A model generated the notes under the pieces. It was not told where the DNA came from. It made no database searches and saw only the letters and a program-made list of their open reading frames with translations. This document shows positions 1 through 5,420 of a stretch of 7,361 nt of DNA, in pieces. The position numbers were made by a program, and so were the translations under genes. Numbering within the stretch: position 1 is the first letter of the stretch; every line of letters starts with the position of its first letter. Source of the stretch: Bacteroidales bacterium (GTDB lineage: Bacteria > Bacteroidota > Bacteroidia > Bacteroidales > UBA932); assembly GCA_024401915.1 (NCBI GenBank), contig JAKSKA010000069.1, forward strand, positions 1 through 7,361, given 5' to 3'.

Positions 1-149
1 AAAGTCTCGGCCAGAACCTGGAGGGAAACGGTCTTGCCTGTTCCTGTCGCACCTGCTATGAGCCCATGGCGGTTGGCCATCCTACCGCATATGCTTATGG
101 GGCCGTCTGCCCCGTGGGCTACATAAAGCCCCTTTTCGGAATCGAACAT
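1..149 (-). CDS. HerA-like/DUF853 (YjgR-type) P-loop ATPase, 5' end only
   Basis: Only the first 49 codons are present; the gene runs off the left edge. Reading the minus strand from the ATG at 149-147, the product has a short N-terminal strand region followed by [20 protein letters not shown]. This contains a Walker A motif, GATGTGKT, at residues 33-40 with K39 and T40 as the phosphate-binding residues. The arrangement '[14 protein letters not shown]' close to the N-terminus is characteristic of the DUF853/YjgR family of HerA-like ATPases, which are related to HerA/FtsK DNA-pumping motors. The exact cellular role of the family is poorly defined. The start is well placed relative to the family, and a TAAATTTG box lies 28 nt upstream. 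Walker B and the rest of the ATPase core lie outside the window, so activity cannot be judged. Confidence 0.82.
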   Translation of the reverse strand, partial: MFDSEKGLYVAHGADGPISICGRMANRHGLIAGATGTGKTVSLQVLAET

Positions 150-155
150 ATTTTA

Positions 156-185
156 TTAAATTTGTATTCAGTTTTGCAAATTTAA
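156..185. repeat. Perfect 9-bp inverted repeat, possible operator
   Basis: TTAAATTTG at 156-164 is repeated as its reverse complement CAAATTTAA at 177-185, with a 12-nt spacer. Arm centres are 21 bp apart, about two helical turns. The right arm contains the candidate -7 box of the HerA-like gene, and the repeat lies between that box and its start codon. A dimeric regulator bound here would block that promoter. Each arm is AT-rich and holds the self-complementary core AAATTT, so a chance origin is possible. Confidence 0.4.
177..184 (-). promoter_or_regulatory. Candidate Bacteroidota -7 box for the HerA-like gene
   Basis: On the minus strand 184-177 reads TAAATTTG, an exact match to the Bacteroidota -7 consensus TAnnTTTG. 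Its 3' end is 28 nt from the ATG at 149, leaving a leader of roughly 20 nt. I see no convincing TTG/TTTG -33 element at 19-21 nt upstream, so the call rests on the -7 box and its position. Confidence 0.45.
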
Positions 186-226
186 CAAAAGATATCAAAT
201 ATGCCATACAGCCGCGTCTGGGCTGT

Positions 227-247
227 TGTTGATAATCTTGTGGATAA
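227..247 (-). promoter_or_regulatory. Tandem DnaA boxes upstream of nrdD
   Basis: The plus strand reads TGTGGATAA at 239-247, the exact reverse complement of the consensus DnaA box TTATCCACA. Twelve bases to the left, 227-235 reads TGTTGATAA, which is TTATCAACA on the minus strand, one mismatch from consensus and in the same orientation. Both sites lie upstream of the nrdD -7 box at 287. DnaA is known to act at the E. coli nrdAB promoter, so a role in nrdD control is plausible by analogy. That role is inferred, not shown. Confidence 0.55.
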
Positions 248-254
248 CTTTGGA

Positions 255-283
255 AGATTGCGATGCATTTTGCGTGGCAATCT
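255..283. repeat. 7-bp perfect inverted repeat next to the nrdD -7 box, possible operator
   Basis: AGATTGC at 255-261 matches the reverse complement of GCAATCT at 277-283, with a 15-nt spacer. Arm centres are 22 bp apart, about two helical turns. The right arm ends 3 nt before the nrdD -7 box, so the repeat covers the -33 region of that promoter. This position suits a repressor or activator of nrdDG. It does not resemble the NrdR box. Confidence 0.35.
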
Positions 284-286
284 GTC

Positions 287-294
287 TAAATTTG
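287..294 (+). promoter_or_regulatory. Candidate Bacteroidota -7 box for nrdDG
   Basis: TAAATTTG at 287-294 exactly fits TAnnTTTG and lies 29 nt before the nrdD ATG at 324, predicting a leader of about 20-25 nt. The nearest TTTG (269-272) is only 14 nt upstream of the box, shorter than the usual spacing of about 20. The promoter may therefore be weak or depend on an activator. Confidence 0.5.
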
Positions 295-323
295 TAAGAC
301 ATAGAAACTGAAACCAAGCATAT

Positions 324-2519
324 ATGGACGTACGTAAAACTAACGGTTCTTTAGAAGAATACGATAAGGCGAAACTGGCCCGCGGAATACATCTGGCCTA
401 CAAGACGGCGGGGGAGTACTGTGATGACGCGATAGTCGTGTCGATAATCAACAACCTTTATATATATGAAGGTATAACCAGCCAGGAGATCCGCCGTCAG
501 GTGGAGGAGGCGCTGATGGGCATCAACAAGAAGGTGGCCCACGCCTATATCGACAAGTTCGACGCCGACCTCGACCTCCGCAAGAAGAGGGACTTCATCA
601 AGGACTATATCGCCGCATCGAATGCCGCTACGGGCTCCAAGTTCGACGCCAACGCCAATGTCACCCGCAAGAACATAGTGACCCTCGGCAACGAACTGTA
701 CAAGGAGAACAACATCAAGCAGAACCGTTACATTATGGTCGACAAGATCAAGTCCCTTTACGGACGCCATCTTGCGGACCAGTATCTCAAGGACCTGAAC
801 AGCCACGTCCTCTACAAGCACGACGAGAGCGGCACCCCCGGCTACCCCTACTGCGTTGCCATCACGATGTATCCGTTCCTCGTCAGCGGTCTCAAGGACC
901 TCGGCGGCGTCTCCGTGGCCCCCACGGACCTCAAGAGCTTCTGCGGCGAGTTCATCAACCTCGTCTATTCGGTCTCGTCCCAGTTTATGGGAGCAGTCGC
1001 TACGCCTGAGTTCCTGATGTATTTCGACTACTTCATCCGCAAGGATTACGGCGACGACTACATCTACCATCTCGAAGACGTCGTCGAGCTCAACGTTAAG
1101 CAGCGTACGCTCAGCAAGGTGATCGACAACTATTTCCAGCAGGTCGTGCACTCTATGAATATGCCTGCCGGCAATCGCGGCTACCAGACCGTGTTCTGGA
1201 ACATCAGCTATTTCGACAAGCCCTATTTCGAGGGCGTGTTCGGCGACTTCCGTTTCCCTGACGGCAGCGCTCCGAAGTGGGAGACGCTCGACTGGCTCCA
1301 GCGCCACTTCATGAACTGGTTCAACGAGGAAAGGACCCATTATATCCTTACCTTCCCCGTAGAGACGATGGCGCTCCTCACCAATGGCGGTGACGATTAC
1401 GCAGATCCCCAGTATGCCGATTTCACGTCCGAGATGTGGGCGAAGGGCCACAGCTTCTTCTGCTATATCTCTAACAGCCCCGATTCCCTGTCCAGCTGCT
1501 GCCGTCTGCGCAACAGCCTGAAGGATATGGAGGATGCAGAGCATAACCACACCACCCACCAGTACTCGATGGGTACGGCTTCAGTGTCCACGGGTTCGAA
1601 ATCCGTGATGACGATCAACCTGAACCGCCTCATCCAGGACAGCGTCCGCCGCTATTTCCGCGAGCGCAGGGGAGTCAACATCGAGGCCGGCGCCAAACTC
1701 GACCCCAAGGTCGATTTCTATGACAAGGAGGACCTCTATACCAATTTCATCGACAAGGATATACGTGAGATGACCGAGAGGGTCCACAAGTACCAGATCG
1801 CATTCAACGAGATCATCAAGGACTTCCTCAAGGCCGATATGCTCGACGTTTACAAGGCCGGGTTCATCGATATGAAGCGCCAGTACCTCACCATCGGTGT
1901 CAACGGACTTACCGAGGCAGCCGAGTTCCTCGGACTCTCGATCAGCCCCAATCCGGAATACGGAGATTTCGTGAACACCGTCCTGGAGACCATCAATATC
2001 GCGAACAGGAAGGACAAGACGCCCGATGCAATGTTCAATACGGAGTTCGTCCCGGCCGAGAATCTCGCCGCGAAGAACTACAAGTGGGACAAGAAGGACG
2101 GCTACTTCGTTTCAGACAAGCATAATCTCTACAGCTCCTACTTCTACAATCCCGAGGACGATTCCCTCTCGATGATAGATAAGTTCAAGCTCCACGGAGA
2201 GGACTTCGTCAAGTATCTTGACGGTGGCTCCGCCCTCCATATGAATATCGCAGAGCATCTTACGAAGGACCAGTACCGCCAGCTGCTCAATACCGCCGCC
2301 CACTACGGTACCAATTATTTCACCTTCAACTGCCGCAATACGGTCTGCAACGACTGCGGATTCATCAGCAAGGATACGCTGGAGAAATGCCCCAAGTGCG
2401 GAAGCACGAATCTGGATTACCTGACCCGCGTGATAGGTTATCTCAAGAGGGTGTCGTCGTTTGCCGAGCCCCGTCAGGTCGAGGCGTCGAAGCGTTTCTA
2501 TTCCCCCAAGGAGAAGTAA
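324..2519 (+). CDS. nrdD: Anaerobic (class III) ribonucleoside-triphosphate reductase NrdD
   Basis: This is the catalytic subunit that reduces ribonucleoside triphosphates to dNTPs under anoxia with a glycyl radical; it is cytosolic. The protein has 731 residues, about normal for forms with an ATP-cone. Residues 1 to about 95 form the ATP-cone, the allosteric activity switch, opening VRKTNGSLEEYDKAKLARGI. The ten-stranded barrel core follows. It has conserved cysteines at C177 (PYC) and C392/C393 (SSCCRLR); one of the latter pair is probably the finger-loop thiyl-radical cysteine. Near the C-terminus a zinc ribbon uses C675/C678 and C689/C692. The glycyl radical site is G705 in TRVIGYL. All key elements are intact. 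The ATG at 324 is chosen because the ATP-cone begins immediately after it. The stop codon shares its last A with the nrdG start, so the two genes form an operon. The upstream region holds DnaA boxes and an inverted repeat, but no NrdR box was recognised. Confidence 0.97.
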   Translation: MDVRKTNGSLEEYDKAKLARGIHLAYKTAGEYCDDAIVVSIINNLYIYEGITSQEIRRQVEEALMGINKKVAHAYIDKFDADLDLRKKRDFIKDYIAASNAATGSKFDANANVTRKNIVTLGNELYKENNIKQNRYIMVDKIKSLYGRHLADQYLKDLNSHVLYKHDESGTPGYPYCVAITMYPFLVSGLKDLGGVSVAPTDLKSFCGEFINLVYSVSSQFMGAVATPEFLMYFDYFIRKDYGDDYIYHLEDVVELNVKQRTLSKVIDNYFQQVVHSMNMPAGNRGYQTVFWNISYFDKPYFEGVFGDFRFPDGSAPKWETLDWLQRHFMNWFNEERTHYILTFPVETMALLTNGGDDYADPQYADFTSEMWAKGHSFFCYISNSPDSLSSCCRLRNSLKDMEDAEHNHTTHQYSMGTASVSTGSKSVMTINLNRLIQDSVRRYFRERRGVNIEAGAKLDPKVDFYDKEDLYTNFIDKDIREMTERVHKYQIAFNEIIKDFLKADMLDVYKAGFIDMKRQYLTIGVNGLTEAAEFLGLSISPNPEYGDFVNTVLETINIANRKDKTPDAMFNTEFVPAENLAAKNYKWDKKDGYFVSDKHNLYSSYFYNPEDDSLSMIDKFKLHGEDFVKYLDGGSALHMNIAEHLTKDQYRQLLNTAAHYGTNYFTFNCRNTVCNDCGFISKDTLEKCPKCGSTNLDYLTRVIGYLKRVSSFAEPRQVEASKRFYSPKEK
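2508..2513 (+). promoter_or_regulatory. Ribosome binding site of nrdG inside the nrdD 3' end
   Basis: AAGGAG at 2508-2513 lies 5 nt before the nrdG ATG at 2519-2521. It supports starting nrdG there and not at in-frame ATG codons further upstream within nrdD. Together with the shared A of TAATG, it points to translational coupling. Confidence 0.65.
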
Positions 2520-2986
2520 TGATAAAATATGTTCCCGGGATGACGAATGTCGTCCTTGAGGAGATACCCGGAAAAGTGACCCTGGCAGTGGAGATATCCA
2601 ACTGCCAGGGTTCTTGCGTCGGCTGCCACTCGCCGTTCCTCAGGACCGATGTGGGCGATGAACTGACGCCGGAGCTGATAGATTCCCTTGTCGGGGATAA
2701 TTTCGGGGTCAACTGCTTCCTTTTCCTCGGGGAGGGGAACGACCGGGAGGCACTCCTGTCGCTTGCGGCCCATATCCGTGAGCGCCATCCATCCCTGGAG
2801 ACCGCCCTCTACAGCGGCCGCGCCGAGGTCGAGGATGAGCTGTACGAAGTCTTCGACTATATAAAAACGGGACCGTACATCGAGCAGTACGGTCCCTTGA
2901 ACAGTGTTACTACGAATCAGCGCCTGTACCATCACAGGAAGGACATAACCTCCCTGTTCTGGAACCGCAGGACTGATACTATATGA
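2519..2986 (+). CDS. nrdG: Anaerobic ribonucleotide reductase activating protein NrdG (radical SAM)
   Basis: NrdG is the activase that uses a [4Fe-4S] cluster and S-adenosylmethionine to generate the glycyl radical on NrdD. The product is 155 residues, the usual size of this short radical SAM family. The cluster motif CxxxCxxC is C29-C33-C36 (CQGSCVGC). It is followed by HSPFL and a GEGND segment at residues 71-75, the counterpart of the GGE SAM-binding motif. The family sequence KTGPY lies near the C-terminus. I start it at 2519 because this gives the family N-terminus and has an AAGGAG ribosome site; the open frame extends upstream only into nrdD. The 3' end overlaps the convergent STAS gene by 8 nt. 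The coding sequence contains two long perfect hairpins, at 2580-2610 and 2869-2896, and the second is probably the terminator of the opposing operon. Confidence 0.96.
   Translation: MIKYVPGMTNVVLEEIPGKVTLAVEISNCQGSCVGCHSPFLRTDVGDELTPELIDSLVGDNFGVNCFLFLGEGNDREALLSLAAHIRERHPSLETALYSGRAEVEDELYEVFDYIKTGPYIEQYGPLNSVTTNQRLYHHRKDITSLFWNRRTDTI
2580..2610. repeat. Strong hairpin within nrdG coding sequence
   Basis: CCCTGGCAGT at 2580-2589 pairs perfectly with ACTGCCAGGG at 2601-2610. The stem continues as GGA (2590-2592) with TCC (2597-2599) past a single bulged A at 2600, leaving the 4-nt loop GATA. It lies at nrdG codons 21-31, immediately at the first cluster cysteine. No long U-tract follows on either strand (only TTTT shortly after it on the minus strand), so this is not a convincing terminator. 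Confidence 0.4.
2863..2896 (-). terminator. Intrinsic terminator of the minus-strand operon, inside nrdG
   Basis: GGGACCGTAC (2869-2878) and GTACGGTCCC (2887-2896) form a perfect 10-bp stem with an 8-nt loop. On the minus strand the stem is followed by one G and then TTTTT (2867-2863) and ATAT, the classic Rho-independent layout. It lies about 85-115 nt downstream of the STAS stop codon. On the plus strand no U-run follows, so nrdG transcription should not be stopped. The same bases encode the TGPYIEQYGPL segment of NrdG. Confidence 0.72.
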
Positions 2987-3281
2987 TCTTGATGATATTC
3001 GAGAAGCCTGTGATGTCGAAGACTTCCTTCACTTGAGGCTTCATATTCTTCATTACCAGCTGGCCGCCTCTCGTCGTGACGCTCTTCTGGAGAAGGAGGA
3101 ACATTCTGAGACCCTGGCTTGAGGTGTAGTCCATATTCGTGCAGTCAAGCTCGATGTCCGGATTCTCGCCTTCCATAAGACAAGCGATATCCTTCTGGAA
3201 TGCATCCGCATTGGTGGTATCAAGTCTGCCGCTCAGGGTGACAAGGGTCTTGAGCCCGTCTTTCGTGATTAATACATCCAT
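2979..3281 (-). CDS. STAS-domain anti-sigma factor antagonist (SpoIIAA/RsbV-like)
   Basis: This is a 100-residue single STAS domain, the usual size for a SpoIIAA/RsbV-type antagonist. In known systems such a protein binds a cognate HATPase kinase and releases that kinase's target; phosphorylation by the kinase switches it off. The signature is at residues 46-58, DCTNMDYTSSQGL. S55 aligns with the phosphorylated serine (S58 in SpoIIAA, in DSSGL), and S54 replaces the usual Asp before it. It is the last gene of a four-gene operon, 11 nt after the hydrolase, and the first gene of the operon encodes a matching kinase. The stop overlaps the convergent nrdG by 8 nt. No strong Shine-Dalgarno sequence precedes the ATG at 3281. 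The family is certain; the target of the switch is unknown. Confidence 0.9.
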   Translation of the reverse strand: MDVLITKDGLKTLVTLSGRLDTTNADAFQKDIACLMEGENPDIELDCTNMDYTSSQGLRMFLLLQKSVTTRGGQLVMKNMKPQVKEVFDITGFSNIIKII

Positions 3282-3292
3282 ATTATTGTTTT

Positions 3293-3880
3293 TTAATTGT
3301 TATTCTTTGGGAATACGTGATCGATGAGTGATATGAATTCATTGTATGCGAAAGTCCCGGAGAGCTCCTTGAGACTTTCGGCAAGTCCCCGGTAATGCCA
3401 CTCGTGTTCGCTTTTGTCCTTCGTGTGGAAAATCTTCCAAAGTTCGTCTCCGCTTACGTCCCAGTCGCGCGATATCGCTCTCATATTGGACAGCTTGTCT
3501 CCCAGCGCCACCATCTTGGCGTCCTTTGACGCTGCCGCCAGCCTGTCGATGGCCGCCTGCTTGCGGCTGTGCCAGCTTGCTTCCTCGCTCACGCCCTCCA
3601 CGTTCTTGTCGCTCTCCATCTCCACCAGCTTCGCCACGCGGTCTCCGAACTCGTGCCGTATGTCCTCGATCGTCACTTCCGTGTCCTCCACGGTGTCGTG
3701 GAGCACCGATGCCGCGAGAAGTTCGGGGTCCGGTGTCATTGTCGCCACGATAGACATCGCCTCCATCGCGTGGATGACGTACGGATAGCCCTTGCTGCGC
3801 CTCTCGGTGTTGGCGTGAGCCCTGGTGGCGAAGATTATCGCCTTGTCCACAAGTGCGGTATCGAGATATCTGTTGCCCAT
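3293..3880 (-). CDS. Single-domain HD hydrolase of the RelA/SpoT type (small alarmone hydrolase)
   Basis: The 195-residue cytosolic protein consists of one RSH-type HD domain, as in MESH1-like small alarmone hydrolases that remove the 3' pyrophosphate of (p)ppGpp. The metal and catalytic residues all seem present: R28 in RRSKG, H37, H61-D62 (the HD pair), E65-D66, and D128 in GDKLSNMR. W103-HSRK-Q108 follows the usual spacing. No synthetase, TGS or ACT domain is attached. It starts 1 nt inside the end of the synthetase gene (shared A of TAATG), with AAGGAG 8 nt upstream, so the two are probably translationally coupled. The likely substrate is the product of that synthetase. Substrate choice (ppGpp, pGpp or ppApp) cannot be told from sequence. 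The run of Asn at the C-terminus (KNNN) is unremarkable. Confidence 0.87.
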   Translation of the reverse strand: MGNRYLDTALVDKAIIFATRAHANTERRSKGYPYVIHAMEAMSIVATMTPDPELLAASVLHDTVEDTEVTIEDIRHEFGDRVAKLVEMESDKNVEGVSEEASWHSRKQAAIDRLAAASKDAKMVALGDKLSNMRAISRDWDVSGDELWKIFHTKDKSEHEWHYRGLAESLKELSGTFAYNEFISLIDHVFPKNNN

Positions 3881-5010
3881 TATCTTTTCTCCTTCTTCTT
3901 CATAAATGACATCTGTTCCGCCTGTTTCAGCACGCGCTCCGCACGGTCTCTGTTGTAGTCCGCCGTGCCTCCGAGTGCGTTGAAAAAGTCTACAAGACCC
4001 TTCTTCCCCAGGTCGTTCTCAAGTATGAATACGATGCAGAGGTCCTGCAGCGCAAGGGTCGAAGAGATGATGTCAAGATCGGTTCCTCCTATCTGGTGGA
4101 CGGCGAACTTGTAGGCGTCCTCTCCGTAATTCTTCTTCAGGTCCTCGAGGTCACCGAGTGTCTGGAATCCCAGTGACTTGAAGACGTTGAGGTAGTTCGA
4201 GAATGGGGTCTCGTGGATCTCGGCCTGGTTGATCGCCGCTATCCTCGAGTTCACCTTTTCGAACGGCCTCAGCTCCATATAGCTCTTGAACGTGTCTCCG
4301 TTGAGAGCCACCTCGTCGAAACGGCCGTCCGCCACGAGCGACTGAACCCTGCGGCGATAGTCGTTGATAAGGCGCCTGGTGCGGCTGAACTCGTCGTCAG
4401 CCAGTTCGAGCATCCCTGCGAGACGGTTGAGGTTGCGCAGGTATTCGACGGGCACTTCGAGACCGGACTTGTAGCCGGTGTCGTGGTTCATGTTCGCCCA
4501 GACGTGCTGGAGCGCCGTCCTCATCTGCAACTCGAAGCGTATGTCGTTTATGGCAGGGAACTCCGGGTCGTAGAACAGAGTCTTCGGGATGCGGCAGATG
4601 TAGTGGAGCGACATATAGCCGAAACTCTCTATGGAGTGGGTGCGGCGCTTGTCCACCGAATTGTCCCAGTCTATCTCGAAGAGATTCTCGGCCAGGGCGG
4701 CTATCTTGTCCACGTCGTCGTTGTAGAACGTGATCACGCGGGCGCCGAGCACGTCGGTTATGTCGGTTATGCTCAGGTATTTGCTACCTTTCAGCTCAAG
4801 CTTCCCGGCAAGGCTTTCCTCCTTTTTGATCCTGGCTTCGCAAGCCGTAACTATGACCCCGTTGCTTTCCAGACTCTTGCGTATGATGTCCAGGACTACC
4901 TCCTTCATCCTTTCGAACGTGGGGAGGTATTCCCTGTACTCCTCGAGTATCATCGAGCAGCGGAGATCCAGTCCGTATTCGCTGATATCCTTCATCTTGG
5001 AATCAGACAT
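3880..5010 (-). CDS. RelA/SpoT-domain nucleotide pyrophosphokinase (long small-alarmone-synthetase type)
   Basis: The 376-residue protein has a RelA/SpoT synthetase domain at about residues 35-185. Landmarks are RIKKEES at 60-66, D86-VLGAR91 (the Mg-binding DxxGxR-type motif), FGYMSLHYI at 130-138 with guanine-stacking Y132, FELQMRT at 159-165 with catalytic E160, and HVWANMNHDTGYKS at 169-182. All expected catalytic positions are filled, so it is probably active. The family transfers pyrophosphate from ATP to GDP/GTP; some toxic relatives modify tRNA or make ppApp. There is no HD, TGS or ACT domain. A helical extension of about 175 residues follows the catalytic core, so the protein is much longer than RelP/RelQ (about 210-260 residues). 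I do not recognise that extension. The start at 5010 lies 8 nt inside the HATPase gene, and the stop overlaps the hydrolase start by 1 nt. Confidence 0.88.
   Translation of the reverse strand: MSDSKMKDISEYGLDLRCSMILEEYREYLPTFERMKEVVLDIIRKSLESNGVIVTACEARIKKEESLAGKLELKGSKYLSITDITDVLGARVITFYNDDVDKIAALAENLFEIDWDNSVDKRRTHSIESFGYMSLHYICRIPKTLFYDPEFPAINDIRFELQMRTALQHVWANMNHDTGYKSGLEVPVEYLRNLNRLAGMLELADDEFSRTRRLINDYRRRVQSLVADGRFDEVALNGDTFKSYMELRPFEKVNSRIAAINQAEIHETPFSNYLNVFKSLGFQTLGDLEDLKKNYGEDAYKFAVHQIGGTDLDIISSTLALQDLCIVFILENDLGKKGLVDFFNALGGTADYNRDRAERVLKQAEQMSFMKKKEKR
3889..3894 (-). promoter_or_regulatory. Ribosome binding site of the alarmone hydrolase
   Basis: On the minus strand 3894-3889 reads AAGGAG, 8 nt from the ATG at 3880. 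It lies in the Lys/Glu-rich last codons of the synthetase gene. It fixes the hydrolase start and supports coupled translation. Confidence 0.6.
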
Positions 5011-5398
5011 TCTTTGTCATTGTCAGGATGTTGCAGCCGTCCTTGTAGCTGTAGCTGATGCTATCCATAAGCTGTTTGCAAAGATAGATGCCGAGGCCTC
5101 CTATCTGGCGTTCCTCGACCGACAGGGTAAGGTCCGGGTCGGGCCTGTCGAGCGGGTCGAAGGGTTTCCCTGCATCCTTCAGGACGATTTCAAGCATCTT
5201 TCCGTCATTGTTGGTCGAGGCCTCGATCCAGCCGTCGCCACGCTCGTAGGCATAGCGTACGATGTTCTCTACGGCTTCCTCGATGGAGAGACGTATCTTG
5301 AAGTTCAGCGATTCATCGGAGGGAATATCGGGGGAGGACATAAGCGTCTCAACGATTTCCCCGCACTTTGAAGCGATAGGTTCGAATTTGATGTGCAT
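5003..5398 (-). CDS. RsbW/SpoIIAB-like anti-sigma factor serine kinase (HATPase)
   Basis: The 131-residue soluble protein is a lone GHKL ATPase domain with no sensor or membrane segment. The N-box is SIEEAVENIVRYAY (38-51), with E41 as likely base and N45 as the Mg ligand. The G1 box is D75-AGKPFDP, and the G2 box is IGGLGIYLCKQL (99-110). 'GKPFDPL' and 'GGLGIYL' are typical of the RsbW/SpoIIAB branch rather than of two-component histidine kinases, and no phospho-acceptor His domain is present. In known systems such proteins bind a sigma factor and phosphorylate a STAS antagonist; a STAS gene is the last gene of this operon. It is the first gene after a good promoter, and its stop overlaps the synthetase start by 8 nt. 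Its binding target is unknown. Confidence 0.9.
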   Translation of the reverse strand: MHIKFEPIASKCGEIVETLMSSPDIPSDESLNFKIRLSIEEAVENIVRYAYERGDGWIEASTNNDGKMLEIVLKDAGKPFDPLDRPDPDLTLSVEERQIGGLGIYLCKQLMDSISYSYKDGCNILTMTKNV

Positions 5399-5420
5399 AT
5401 CACAATTCTTTAATATCGAA

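Noticed and set aside
150..323. Possible replication origin, because of two DnaA boxes next to AT-rich DNA
   Set aside because: Only two boxes are seen, with no larger cluster or clear unwinding element and no dnaA/dnaN neighbourhood. Promoter control of nrdD is the simpler reading.
150..323. NrdR box or FNR-type site (TTGATnnnnATCAA) upstream of nrdD
   Set aside because: A half-site-like TTGAT occurs at 229-233, but no matching second half follows, and no 16-bp NrdR palindrome was found by eye.
351..1559. 402-codon open frame antisense to nrdD
   Set aside because: It runs opposite strongly conserved NrdD codons, its translation is low-complexity and rich in Val/Leu/Glu, and it resembles no family I know. 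It is a by-product of GC-rich codon use.
2387..2518. Longer nrdG reading frame starting inside nrdD, adding 44 residues
   Set aside because: The extra residues are out-of-frame nrdD sequence. The ATG at 2519 has AAGGAG upstream and matches the NrdG N-terminus.
3003..3042. GAAGCCT/AGGCTTC repeat just past nrdG as a possible nrdDG terminator
   Set aside because: The 26-nt loop and lack of a U-run make it weak; no clear plus-strand terminator for nrdDG was found.
4213..5058. 281-codon open frame antisense to the alarmone synthetase
   Set aside because: It is the shadow of a convincing synthetase gene with intact catalytic motifs; it has no start signals and no recognisable domain.
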